Shown here: positions 24,740-32,920 of the stretch, piece after piece
Layout: every line of letters starts with the position of its first letter
Numbering within the stretch: the stretch's first letter is position 1
Assembly (NCBI GenBank): GCA_038243605.1
Contig: JBBSQX010000001.1
Location: 271,563-335,562, forward strand
DNA: 64,000 nt
Direction of reading: 5' to 3'
DNA from: Terrimesophilobacter sp038243605
GTDB lineage: Bacteria; Actinomycetota; Actinomycetes; Actinomycetales; Microbacteriaceae
Notes under the pieces: model-generated
Databases searched by the model: none
What the model was told of the DNA's origin: nothing
Seen by the model: only the letters and a program-made list of their open reading frames with translations
Translations under genes and position numbers: made by a program

Positions 24740-26163
24740 AGATTCGCTGGAGCGTGGCGTTCTAGAAACGTGAGCACGGCCGAACTGTCGACCCCAGTGA
24801 ATGAATCCGAGGGAAGCGCAGCGAGCAGAGAGGACTGCAATCGTGGGCTCGGGTAGGTCAAGCCCGCCCATTTCTCGGTGAGCGCTGCAGGAGGTTGCCG
24901 ACAGCATGATGGGTCTGGGCAGCCCGATGTTCGCCGATGTTGGGTGTCTCTGCCCCGGAACCATTTGACGTAAGTGAACGGTGTGCCGACGCTCACCGAG
25001 TAGTCGCCGCGTGACGTCGACTGAATGCTGGAGGAGCACCAGTAGGTTCCGTTGGGCTTGTCCGTGTACTGGTGATACGCGCTAAAACGGTCAGCGACCT
25101 CAAACACCTGCCGTGCGCTCCACTCCCTGCACACGGTTTGCCCTTCGACCGCGCCGAGCACATCCGTCGGAAAATGTGCGTCATCGTTCTCATACGCCTT
25201 GAGAATTGTTCCGGTCACATGCGTTTTCAGAAAGTGCACGGGGATTCCGAGGTGCTTCGTTGCGAGGTTCGTGAACCGATGCCCCGCCGTCTCGTAGGTG
25301 ACAGCGTAGGCATCGCGCAGGTCGTCGACGGAGAGTTCGCGGGCGTCCCTGGCGCGGGTCAGAAAGCCAACGGCATCTTTCTCGGGAATCATGAGCGCGG
25401 CAGCGAGGTAGTTGGTTTCCACGCGCTGCAGCAAAAACCCTCGGTAATCTTTGGGCTCCTTCGCGCCCAGAACCTGGGCGGCGAGCGCCCTCAGTAGGGC
25501 GCCACGCGGGTCGCCGCCCGCACTGGTGGGCAGGTAGATGCGGTGGTGCGCGAGGTCGCTAATGGATCGGGTCGAGTCTGGCAGGTCGGTTACGTAGTGC
25601 AGGCTGAAGCCGAGGTGCGTTGCGAGGTCGGATGCCGCGCGTTGAGAGAACGGACCACCCGTGTGCCCAACGGCGGCGAGAAGTCGCGAGGCCTCTGCCT
25701 CGAGGGCCGGAAAGTAGTTGTTCTGTTCGCGCATTTGGCGGCGCAGCTCGGTGTTCGCACGCCTGGCCTCTTCTGGGGTGGCCGCGCGCTCGCGGTGCAG
25801 GCGCTCAAGCTCGGTATGCAGACCCAGAATAGTTTCGATCGCGTCGTCACTGAGGGTTTTGCGCACGGGCAGCGCTGGCAGGCCGAGAGAAGAATACAGC
25901 GGGCCCCGCTGGGCACGCTCGAGGGCGATTTCGAGTTCTGCTCGCCGATCTGGGGGCGAGTCTTGAAGGAGAATCGCCAGCTCCACATCGAGCGCATCCG
26001 CCACGGATTGCAGGTCGCGCAGGCGTGGTTCGCGCTTGCCGTTCTCCAGCACGCTCACGTGTGAGGCAGCTCGGCCGATGGCGCTTCCGAGCGTTTCTAG
26101 CGTCATCCCCCGCGCTGTGCGCAGGCTTCGGATGCGTTTGCCGATGGTGAGCGCGTCTGCCAT
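24736..26163 (-). CDS. ramB: RamB/ScfR-type regulator of acetate and glyoxylate metabolism
   Basis: A 475-aa regulator. An XRE helix-turn-helix at the N-terminus (GKRIRSLRTARGMTLETLGSAIGRAASHVSVLENGKREPRL) is followed by a coiled segment. Then comes the short-chain fatty-acyl regulator domain with a degenerate ImmA/IrrE peptidase-like region. The cysteine-containing C-terminus has CPDPSCCRQPP. RamB of corynebacteria and mycobacteria controls isocitrate lyase and malate synthase. Here the gene is directly divergent from aceA-aceB, which supports the same role. ATG 26163 has AGGA 7 nt upstream. Known RamB proteins act as repressors or activators depending on carbon source. Confidence 0.85.
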   Translation of the reverse strand: MADALTIGKRIRSLRTARGMTLETLGSAIGRAASHVSVLENGKREPRLRDLQSVADALDVELAILLQDSPPDRRAELEIALERAQRGPLYSSLGLPALPVRKTLSDDAIETILGLHTELERLHRERAATPEEARRANTELRRQMREQNNYFPALEAEASRLLAAVGHTGGPFSQRAASDLATHLGFSLHYVTDLPDSTRSISDLAHHRIYLPTSAGGDPRGALLRALAAQVLGAKEPKDYRGFLLQRVETNYLAAALMIPEKDAVGFLTRARDARELSVDDLRDAYAVTYETAGHRFTNLATKHLGIPVHFLKTHVTGTILKAYENDDAHFPTDVLGAVEGQTVCREWSARQVFEVADRFSAYHQYTDKPNGTYWCSSSIQSTSRGDYSVSVGTPFTYVKWFRGRDTQHRRTSGCPDPSCCRQPPAALTEKWAGLTYPSPRLQSSLLAALPSDSFTGVDSSAVLTFLERHAPANL

Positions 26164-26473
26164 TTAACAATCCTGCCCGACGTATCTCCTGCCGTTCAGT
26201 ATTCAGGAGGTGCATCATGCTGCTTTTTTGATGAAAACAGAAATTCTACAGTTTTTTTGTTTTTAACACCTTATTTGACACTAAAGTGTCCCATCCGGTG
26301 AAAACAACCTCCAAAGAATAGTGGTTTTTCAATTCACAGAAGTTTTCAACAAGTTCGACTCCTGAATGATGAAAGCCGGCATGCTCCTAGTTGCACAGTG
26401 GAAACACCGCAGCAGAAATGCAGCAGCAGAAAGGCAACACCGCAAGCACAGCAATGCCAGGAGGGCAGCCATC
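26164..26473. promoter_or_regulatory. ramB-aceA divergent control region (310 bp)
   Basis: This stretch is markedly AT-rich compared with its surroundings. It holds three exact TGAAAAC heptamers: 26232-26238 and 26299-26305 on the plus strand, and 26342-26348 as GTTTTCA. A near copy GTTTTTCA lies at 26324-26331. There is also a perfect palindrome GACACT-AA-AGTGTC at 26277-26290. These are candidate sites for RamB and perhaps a second carbon-source regulator. AGGAGGG (26459-26465) is the ribosome site of aceA. The classic corynebacterial RamB box was not found. Confidence 0.55.
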
Positions 26474-27763
26474 ATGAACGACACCACTCAGCCGGCAAGG
26501 CCGGGAGACCAGCGACAGACGGCATCCGAACTCGAGACAGAGTGGAAGACGGATGCGCGGTGGAACGGCATTGCGCGCGACTACAGCGCTGAGGATGTCA
26601 TCGCCATTCGCGGTAGCGTGCGCGAAGACCGCACTCTCGCTCGCCGCGGCGCGGAGAACCTGTGGAGTCTCATTCACTCGGAGGAGTGGGTGTACGCACT
26701 CGGTGCTCTCACGGGCAACCAGGCAGTTCAGCAAGTGCGAGCTGGTTTGAAGGCCATCTACCTTTCCGGATGGCAGGTTGCCGCCGACGCGAACCTTGCG
26801 GGGCAGACCTACCCCGACCAGAGCCTGTACCCGGTGAATTCAGTGCCAGCTGTTGTGCGCCGCATCAACAACGCGCTCATCCGCGCTGGTCAGATCGAGG
26901 GCGACGACATCGACTGGGTTGCGCCCATCGTTGCGGATGCCGAGGCAGGCTTCGGCGGCCCGCTGAACGCCTACGAACTCATGCACTCGATGATCGAGGC
27001 GGGCGCCGCGGGTGTGCACTGGGAAGACCAGCTTGCGAGCGAGAAGAAGTGCGGGCACATGGGAGGCAAGGTGCTCATTCCGACCGGCCAGCACATCCGC
27101 ACGCTGAATGCTGCACGGCTGGCAGCGGATGTCTCCGGTGTACCCTCGCTCATTATCGCGCGCACCGATTCGCTCGCCGCCACCCTCATCACGAGCGACA
27201 TTGACGAGCGCGACCAGCCGTTCATCAACGGCAATCGCACGGCCGAGGGTTTCTACGAGACGACTCCCGGCATCGACACGGTGCTCGCCCGCGGTCACGC
27301 GTACGCACCATACGCCGACCTGCTGTGGGTCGAAAGTGCCGAGCCAGATCTTGAGCTTGCGCGCACGTTTGCGGAGAGCATTCACAAGGAGTTCCCCGGC
27401 AAGAAGCTCGCCTACAATTGCTCCCCATCGTTCAACTGGAAGAGCCACCTCGACGACGCCACAATCGCGACGTTTCAGCGGGAGCTTGCGTCGATGGGGT
27501 ACGCATTCCAGTTCATCACCCTGGCCGGATTCCACGCTCTTAACCACTCCATGTTCACGCTCGCAAAGGGTTACAAGGAGCGGCAGATGAGCGCTTACGT
27601 CGAGCTGCAGGAGGCAGAATTCGCCTCAGAGGCCGACGGTTACACGGCCACGCGCCACCAGCGCGAAGTGGGCACCGGCTACTTCGACCGGATCGCCACC
27701 GCCCTGAACCCCGGAAGCCAAACCCTGGCTCTCGTGGGTTCCACCGAGGCCGCGCAGTTCTAG
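26474..27763 (+). CDS. aceA: Isocitrate lyase
   Basis: A 429-aa enzyme of the glyoxylate shunt that cleaves isocitrate into glyoxylate and succinate. The signature SEKKCGHMGGKVLIP carries the catalytic Cys193, and the metal-binding region PIVADAEAGFGG (152-162) is intact. Length is right for the short bacterial ICL1 form. ATG 26474 is chosen over an upstream 26366 ATG because of the strong AGGAGGG 8 nt before it and the conserved-looking N-terminus after it. It is followed after 58 nt by malate synthase and is divergent from ramB. Confidence 0.95.
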   Translation: MNDTTQPARPGDQRQTASELETEWKTDARWNGIARDYSAEDVIAIRGSVREDRTLARRGAENLWSLIHSEEWVYALGALTGNQAVQQVRAGLKAIYLSGWQVAADANLAGQTYPDQSLYPVNSVPAVVRRINNALIRAGQIEGDDIDWVAPIVADAEAGFGGPLNAYELMHSMIEAGAAGVHWEDQLASEKKCGHMGGKVLIPTGQHIRTLNAARLAADVSGVPSLIIARTDSLAATLITSDIDERDQPFINGNRTAEGFYETTPGIDTVLARGHAYAPYADLLWVESAEPDLELARTFAESIHKEFPGKKLAYNCSPSFNWKSHLDDATIATFQRELASMGYAFQFITLAGFHALNHSMFTLAKGYKERQMSAYVELQEAEFASEADGYTATRHQREVGTGYFDRIATALNPGSQTLALVGSTEAAQF

Positions 27764-27821
27764 CTGCTGCGGTTTCCCACCCAGTACCCACCACGCAACT
27801 TTCATCATTCAGGAGAAGAAA

Positions 27822-29438
27822 ATGACCAGCATCGATATCCGCGGCCCGCTTCGCGAACGCTACGACGAGATCCTCACCCCAGAGGCTCTCGACTTTCTCA
27901 CCGAGCTGCACGATCGCTTCGCGGGGCGACGCCACGACCAGCTCGCCGCCCGCATGCGCGTGCGCTACGACCTCGGCAACGGACGCAACCTCAAGTTTCT
28001 GCCAGAGACCGCCCACATTCGCGACGACAAAGAGTGGCGCGTTGCCGGTGCCGGCCCAGGTCTCGAAGATCGTCGAGTTGAGATCACCGGACCCACCGAT
28101 CGCAAGATGGCCATCAACGCGCTGAACTCCGGTGCGAACGTGTGGCTTGCCGATCAGGAGGACGCCACGAGCCCCACCTGGGGCAACGTGATCGAAGGCC
28201 AGCTCACACTGTTGGATGCCGCCAGGAACCGTCTCGAATTTACGAGCGAAGAAGGCAAGAACTACAGCGTGACGGGGGAGACCCCCACGATTGTTGTGCG
28301 CCCGCGCGGCTGGCACCTGGTCGAGAAGCACCTGTTTCACACTGACAATTCGGGGCGAAGCATGCCGGCATCCGGTTCCCTCGTGGACTTCGGGCTGCAC
28401 TTCTTTCACAACGCGAAGCAGCTCATAGCGAATGGGCAGGGTCCCTATTTCTACCTGCCGAAGCTCGAGAGCCACAAAGAGGCTCGCCTGTGGAATGAGG
28501 TGTTCTCATTCTCAGAGCAGCGCCTTGGTGTGGCGCACGGCACCATCCGCGCCACCGTGCTGATCGAGACGATCGCCGCCGCGTTCGAGATGGATGAGAT
28601 TCTGTACGAACTGCGTGATCACTGCGCCGGGCTTAACGCTGGCCGCTGGGACTACATTTTTAGCATCATCAAGAACTACCGTGGCCGTGGCCAAAGTTTC
28701 GTTCTGCCGGACCGCAATGAGATCACCATGACGGTGCCCTTCATGCGTGCGTACACCGAATTGCTCGTGAGCACGTGCCATCAGCGTGGGGCACATGCGA
28801 TTGGAGGCATGAGTGCGTTCATTCCGAACCGTCGCAACCCGGGGGTGACCGAGAGGGCCTTGGAGAAGGTCGCCGCCGACAAGCACAGGGAGGCGGCAGA
28901 CGGATTCGACGGCACCTGGGTTGCCCACCCAGACCTCATCGCCACAGCCCGTGCCGAGTTCGATGCCGTGTTCGATGGTCAGACGAACCAGCTGAGCCGC
29001 CTGCGCGACGACGTGCACGTTACCGCTGATCAGTTGCTCGACATCCGCTCGGTTAATGGAGCGATCACGTACGCGGGAGTGCGGGGAAACGTGTCGGTGG
29101 CCGTTCGCTACATCGAGTCGTGGCTGCGCGGAATCGGCGCCGTCGCCATTGATGATCTGATGGAGGATGCCGCCACGGCGGAGATCAGCCGGTCTCAGGT
29201 GTGGCAGTGGATTCACCAGGATGTCGTCACGCAGGAGGGCACGCTGATTGACCGCGAGCTTATCGAGGGCATGCTGAGTGACCTTCTTGCCTCGCTGCCG
29301 CGCAACGCGGGAGATCGCTTCGAGGATGCTGCAGAGGTGTTCCGCGAGGTTGCTTTGCGTGACGAGTACCCGACATTCCTCACGCTGCCGGCCTACGCGC
29401 AGTACCTCGTGCAGGAGCCGGAGCCCGCACTCATGTGA
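27822..29438 (+). CDS. aceB: Malate synthase A
   Basis: A 538-aa cytoplasmic enzyme that condenses glyoxylate with acetyl-CoA to malate, completing the glyoxylate bypass with aceA. Family segments include NALNSGANVWLADQEDATSPTWGNVIEGQ, VRPRGWHLVEKHL, FYLPKLESHKEARLWNEVF, TIRATVLIETI and SGRWDYIFSIIKN-like GRWDYIFSIIKNYRG. The length fits the A isoform rather than the ~720-aa G isoform used by many actinobacteria. An AGGAGAA ribosome site precedes ATG. A strong hairpin follows the gene. Confidence 0.95.
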   Translation: MTSIDIRGPLRERYDEILTPEALDFLTELHDRFAGRRHDQLAARMRVRYDLGNGRNLKFLPETAHIRDDKEWRVAGAGPGLEDRRVEITGPTDRKMAINALNSGANVWLADQEDATSPTWGNVIEGQLTLLDAARNRLEFTSEEGKNYSVTGETPTIVVRPRGWHLVEKHLFHTDNSGRSMPASGSLVDFGLHFFHNAKQLIANGQGPYFYLPKLESHKEARLWNEVFSFSEQRLGVAHGTIRATVLIETIAAAFEMDEILYELRDHCAGLNAGRWDYIFSIIKNYRGRGQSFVLPDRNEITMTVPFMRAYTELLVSTCHQRGAHAIGGMSAFIPNRRNPGVTERALEKVAADKHREAADGFDGTWVAHPDLIATARAEFDAVFDGQTNQLSRLRDDVHVTADQLLDIRSVNGAITYAGVRGNVSVAVRYIESWLRGIGAVAIDDLMEDAATAEISRSQVWQWIHQDVVTQEGTLIDRELIEGMLSDLLASLPRNAGDRFEDAAEVFREVALRDEYPTFLTLPAYAQYLVQEPEPALM

Positions 29439-29457
29439 TCGGCCCCACGTGGTCGTT

Positions 29458-29489
29458 CACCGCCGCCCCGGGTACACGGGGCGGCGGTG
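29458..29489. terminator. GC-rich hairpin between aceB and lrp
   Basis: Arms of 13 bp (29458-29470 and 29477-29489, perfect complement CACCGCCGCCCCG) enclose a 6-nt GGTACA loop. It lies 19 nt after the aceB stop and 12 nt after the convergent lrp stop, so it can serve both. There is no good T-run, as is common for actinobacterial terminators. Confidence 0.75.
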
Positions 29490-29501
29490 CTTGAGAGGCG
29501 A

Positions 29502-29942
29502 CTACTCCTCGTAGTTGCGATCAATGAGCTTGGAGAGCACTATCGCCGAGCGGGTGTGGTCCACGTTCGGGGCAAGCCGCAGCTTCTCGAGGGCGACCTC
29601 GAGGCTCGAAATGTCGCGAGCACGCATGTGCACGATGGCATCCGCACTACCGCTCACGGTGCCGGCGTCAACAACTTCTGGCACGGCCGCAAGGATGCGA
29701 CGCAAATCATCTGGCGACACCGTGCCGCGACAGAAGAGCTCAACGTACGCCTCTGTTGCGAGGCCGTCGACGTTCGGGTCCACCTGCACGGTGAAGCCGC
29801 GAATCACCTTGTCGGCGACGAGACGATCAACACGGCGTTTGACTGCGGAGGCGGAGAGCCCAATAACTTCGCCAATGTTTCCGTAGCCTGCGCGGGCATT
29901 CTGGCGAAGATGGTCGATGATTTTGTAGTCAAGGCTGTCCAT
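29502..29942 (-). CDS. Lrp/AsnC family regulator
   Basis: A 146-aa feast/famine regulator: N-terminal helix-turn-helix (MDSLDYKIIDHLRQNARAGYGNIGEVIGLSASAVKRRVDRL) and C-terminal RAM ligand domain (GTVSGSADAIVHMRARDISSLEVALEKLRL). It is divergent from the dimethylargininase gene and probably controls it in response to an amino acid such as arginine or citrulline (inference from position). TATGGT (complement of 29949-29954) lies 6 nt before ATG, indicating a leaderless transcript. Confidence 0.88.
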   Translation of the reverse strand: MDSLDYKIIDHLRQNARAGYGNIGEVIGLSASAVKRRVDRLVADKVIRGFTVQVDPNVDGLATEAYVELFCRGTVSPDDLRRILAAVPEVVDAGTVSGSADAIVHMRARDISSLEVALEKLRLAPNVDHTRSAIVLSKLIDRNYEE

Positions 29943-30104
29943 CCGCCCACCATACGGTGAATTTTTGTGTCAAAGGGCCCCATCACGCAGCATCAGTGCG
30001 CATTTCGCCAAGAAGTGTTCGATACGGCCGTGACAAACTGGTAGTGGCGTCCCGTTCCGGGGCTCAAGCGAGTGACAGTGTCCGCCATCGACTCGGAGGA
30101 CGAC

Positions 30105-30968
30105 ATGACCCAAACGCACGCCCAAAACCAGACCGCGACCATTGAACGCAAGGTGTCGAAGAGGTCGGTACTCATGTGCCGCCCCGATTTCTTCACGGTC
30201 AACTACAAGATCAACCCGTGGATGAACCCGGAGAAGCCGACCGATACCTCGCTCGCGGTGAAGCAGTGGCAAGACCTTTACGACATCTACGTTGGCCTCG
30301 GATTCGACGTGCAGCTCATCGACCCGATTGATGGCCTGCCCGACATGGTCTACGCCGCCAACGGCGGGATTGTGCTCGACAACATCGCCTACGGTGCAAA
30401 GTTCACGTACGCGCAGCGCCAGCCTGAAGGCCCCGCCTACATGGACTGGTTCCGTGAAAACGGCTACGACGTTCGTGTTCCGAAGAACACGAACGAGGGC
30501 GAGGGCGACTTCTTGCTTGTCGGGGATGTCATCCTCGGCGGCACGGGCTTCCGCTCGAGCACCGACAGCCACCGTGAGGTCTCGGAGATCTACGGCCGCG
30601 ACGTGATTTCGCTCGAGCTCGTGAACCCGAATTTCTACCACGTGGACACCGCGATCGCCGTGCTCGACCCCGAGCCGGCCACCGATGGTACCCAGAACAT
30701 CGCCTACCTGCCGTCAGCATTCAACGAGAAGGGCCTCGCGGTTCTGCAGGAGCGCTACCCGGATGCGATTCTCGTCAGCGAAGAGGATGCCGCCATCCTC
30801 GGCCTCAACTCGTACTCCGACGGCTACAACGTTGTGATCGCTGCCAAGGCGAAGGGCTTCGAGCAGCAGTTGCGCGATCGCGGTTACAACCCCATCGGCG
30901 TTGACCTCTCCGAGCTGCTGCTCGCGGGTGGCGGCGTGAAGTGCTGCACGTTGGAACTGCGCCACTAG
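30105..30968 (+). CDS. Dimethylargininase (DDAH) family hydrolase
   Basis: A 287-aa amidinotransferase-fold enzyme. Motifs are PDMVYAANGG (Asp80), EGEGDFLLVG (Glu134), His179 in NFYHVDTAI, and the C-terminal catalytic cysteine in GGGVKCCTLELRH (Cys280 or 281). This pattern is that of N-omega,N-omega-dimethylarginine dimethylaminohydrolase, giving citrulline and dimethylamine. Close relatives acting on other guanidino compounds cannot be excluded. ATG 30105 has GGAGG 6 nt upstream; an upstream GTG at 30072 would add 11 residues. A 14-bp tandem repeat begins in its last codons. It is divergent from lrp. Confidence 0.85.
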   Translation: MTQTHAQNQTATIERKVSKRSVLMCRPDFFTVNYKINPWMNPEKPTDTSLAVKQWQDLYDIYVGLGFDVQLIDPIDGLPDMVYAANGGIVLDNIAYGAKFTYAQRQPEGPAYMDWFRENGYDVRVPKNTNEGEGDFLLVGDVILGGTGFRSSTDSHREVSEIYGRDVISLELVNPNFYHVDTAIAVLDPEPATDGTQNIAYLPSAFNEKGLAVLQERYPDAILVSEEDAAILGLNSYSDGYNVVIAAKAKGFEQQLRDRGYNPIGVDLSELLLAGGGVKCCTLELRH

Positions 30969-31037
30969 AACTGCGCCACTAGAACTGCGCCACGAGAACT
31001 GCGCCGCCAGAACTGCGCCGCCAGAACCGCGCCGCCA
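30954..31037. repeat. Six 14-bp tandem repeats starting at the DDAH stop codon
   Basis: The unit GAACTGCGCCACTA begins with the last codons of the DDAH gene (GAA CTG CGC CAC TAG). It is repeated six times in frame-shifting register at 30954, 30968, 30982, 30996, 31010 and 31024. The first two copies are identical; later ones drift (CACGA, CGCCA). Loss of the stop would extend the protein through repeats in changing frames. It fills most of the gap to the convergent MFS gene, where no terminator hairpin was seen. Confidence 0.85.
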
Positions 31038-31060
31038 GTAATAGAGCGCCGGGGTGCGGC

Positions 31061-32383
31061 TCAGAACTTTTGACCCTCGGCCTCTACGATCGCAATTTCT
31101 TGTGTGGCGAGCTCACGCGCTGCTGCTTCAGTGGCGTAGCCGAGGCTCAACTGTGGCCAAGAGCGCGAGTAGTGCACGCGCACGTTCTTGTACCGCATGA
31201 GCCAGTACAGGCAGACGGCGGCGGCGAGGATGCCAGAAATGGCAGCAACACCGAGGCCCCACCGGGGTCCGAACTGGTTGACGACCCATCCGACAAAGGG
31301 GGCGCCGATCGGGGTTCCCCCGACAAAGATGGCCATGTACAGCGCCATCACTCGCCCGCGCATGCTCGGCTTTACCGAGGTTTGCACCATCGAGTTGGCG
31401 GTGGTGATGAACATCAGGGCCGAGAAGCCAATGAGTGTCAGAGACACCGCAAACATCTCGAACGTGGGCATGAAGGCTGCCAGCGCGCTCGCCAGCCCGA
31501 ACAGCGCCGCAGAGAGAAAGATGGTGCGCATCCGTGGCCGCTCCTGCCGGGCAGAGAACAGGGCCCCCATGACGGAGCCTATGGCCATTACCGAGCTGAG
31601 CACGCCGAACTCCGCCGCACCCTCGTGGAACTCAATGGTTGTCATGGTGGCGGTGTAGATCGAAAAGTTCAGACCAAACGTTCCAATGATGCCGACCATG
31701 ATCAGGATGACGACGATGGCGGGTTTCGTGAGCACGTAGCGGAACCCTGCGACGATCTGGCCGCGTGCTCGCGGTGCTCTCGGCTGCGCGCGCAGCTCAC
31801 CAACCCTGATGGCGATGAGGGCGACGATGGTCGCGAGGAAGGTGCCCGCGTTGATGAGGAACACCAATCCGGCACCAACGATGGCGATGAGCACACCGGC
31901 GACGGCAGGGCCGATCATGCGCGCCGCATTGAACGACACTGAGTTCAGAGAGACAGCGTTCGTGAGGTCCTTCTTCTCGACGAGCTCTGAGACGAAGATC
32001 TGTCGCACGGGGGCGTCAACAGCAGAGACGACTCCGAGCAAAAACGCGAACAGGTACACGTGCCACAGTTGCGCGGTGCCAGTGATGACAATGATCCCTA
32101 GGCCGAGCGCGAGTGCCCCCTGCGCTGCCTGGGTGAAGAAGAGTACTTTTCTCACGTTGAGGCGGTCGGCGATGAGGCCAGCCCACGGCATGAGGATCAG
32201 CACGGGGCCGAGTTGCAACGCCATGGTGATGCCCACGGCGGCCGCGTTGTGGTTGCTGAGGTCGACGAGCACGATCCAGTCCTGCGCGGTGCGCTGCATC
32301 CAGGTGCCGATGTTGGAGGCGAGCCCTCCGACGAACCAGACCAGATAGTTGTGTTCCCTGAGGGAACGGAACATCAAATTCAC
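31061..32383 (-). CDS. MFS transporter (EntS/MFS_3-like exporter)
   Basis: A 440-aa protein with about twelve hydrophobic helices and the N-terminal signature FRSLREHNYLVWFVGGLASNIGTWMQRTAQDWIVL. That is typical of the MFS_3/enterobactin exporter-like group. Further MFS loop features are GLIADRLNVRKVLFFTQ and MRGRVMALYMAIFVGGTPIGAPFVGW. It likely exports a small molecule, perhaps a drug. The ATG overlaps the upstream marR stop by 4 nt, so the MarR protein should be its regulator. Confidence 0.87.
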   Translation of the reverse strand: MNLMFRSLREHNYLVWFVGGLASNIGTWMQRTAQDWIVLVDLSNHNAAAVGITMALQLGPVLILMPWAGLIADRLNVRKVLFFTQAAQGALALGLGIIVITGTAQLWHVYLFAFLLGVVSAVDAPVRQIFVSELVEKKDLTNAVSLNSVSFNAARMIGPAVAGVLIAIVGAGLVFLINAGTFLATIVALIAIRVGELRAQPRAPRARGQIVAGFRYVLTKPAIVVILIMVGIIGTFGLNFSIYTATMTTIEFHEGAAEFGVLSSVMAIGSVMGALFSARQERPRMRTIFLSAALFGLASALAAFMPTFEMFAVSLTLIGFSALMFITTANSMVQTSVKPSMRGRVMALYMAIFVGGTPIGAPFVGWVVNQFGPRWGLGVAAISGILAAAVCLYWLMRYKNVRVHYSRSWPQLSLGYATEAAARELATQEIAIVEAEGQKF

Positions 32384-32796
32384 TTCTCGGCGAGCTCCTT
32401 AAGGATGGGTACTGCGGGCTCGAGTATGCGACGCTGCTCTTCAGTGAGCGACTGAAGGTGCTGCGTAAACCAGACGTCGCGCCTGCGCCTGGTTTCGTTG
32501 ACGAACGCGTGCCCCGTGTTGGAGAGGTCGATATGGATGCGCCGCCCGTCTTCTTCATCCGTTTCACGGGTGATGTGTCCGGAGGCCACAAGAGCGTTGA
32601 CGGTGCGGTTCATGCTTGGCGGCGTTACCCGCTCGTGCTCGCTGAGCGAACCGAGTGATTGTCGGCCGTGAGTGCCAAGGGTGAAGAGTACTGAGCGCTG
32701 ACTTTCAGAGATGTCATCGTCGGGGGCGTTAGATCGAATCCGCCGAGCGAGTCGCTGGATGGCCAGTCGCAGTTGTTGGTTGTTGTCCTTTTCCAC
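32380..32796 (-). CDS. MarR family regulator
   Basis: A 138-aa winged-helix protein. The recognition region is SLGSLSEHERVTPPSMNRTVNALVASGHITRETDEEDGRRIHIDLSNTG, with the DxR wing typical of MarR. It is co-transcribed with the MFS exporter and divergent from the alpha/beta hydrolase gene. It starts at GTG with TAGGCT 8 nt upstream. An inverted repeat TTAGCC/GGCTAA at 32803-32828 overlaps that -10, so autorepression with ligand-induced release is likely. Confidence 0.87.
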   Translation of the reverse strand: MEKDNNQQLRLAIQRLARRIRSNAPDDDISESQRSVLFTLGTHGRQSLGSLSEHERVTPPSMNRTVNALVASGHITRETDEEDGRRIHIDLSNTGHAFVNETRRRRDVWFTQHLQSLTEEQRRILEPAVPILKELAEK

Positions 32797-32802
32797 AATT
32801 GC

Positions 32803-32828
32803 TTAGCCTAGCAAATTAGTCTGGCTAA
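32803..32828. promoter_or_regulatory. Inverted repeat, candidate MarR operator
   Basis: TTAGCC (32803-32808) and GGCTAA (32823-32828) form a perfect 6-bp inverted repeat with a 14-bp AT-rich middle. The left arm overlaps the marR -10 (complement of 32805-32810). The distance to the hydrolase start at 32921 would allow control of both directions. Confidence 0.5.
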
Positions 32829-32920
32829 TGAATGGTAGAGATCGCACGAGTCAGGCCTCGGCAATACACTGTGGGGAGCTCAGTATTGAGCCAAGTAAGA
32901 GCCCTGGAAAGGGAGATACC

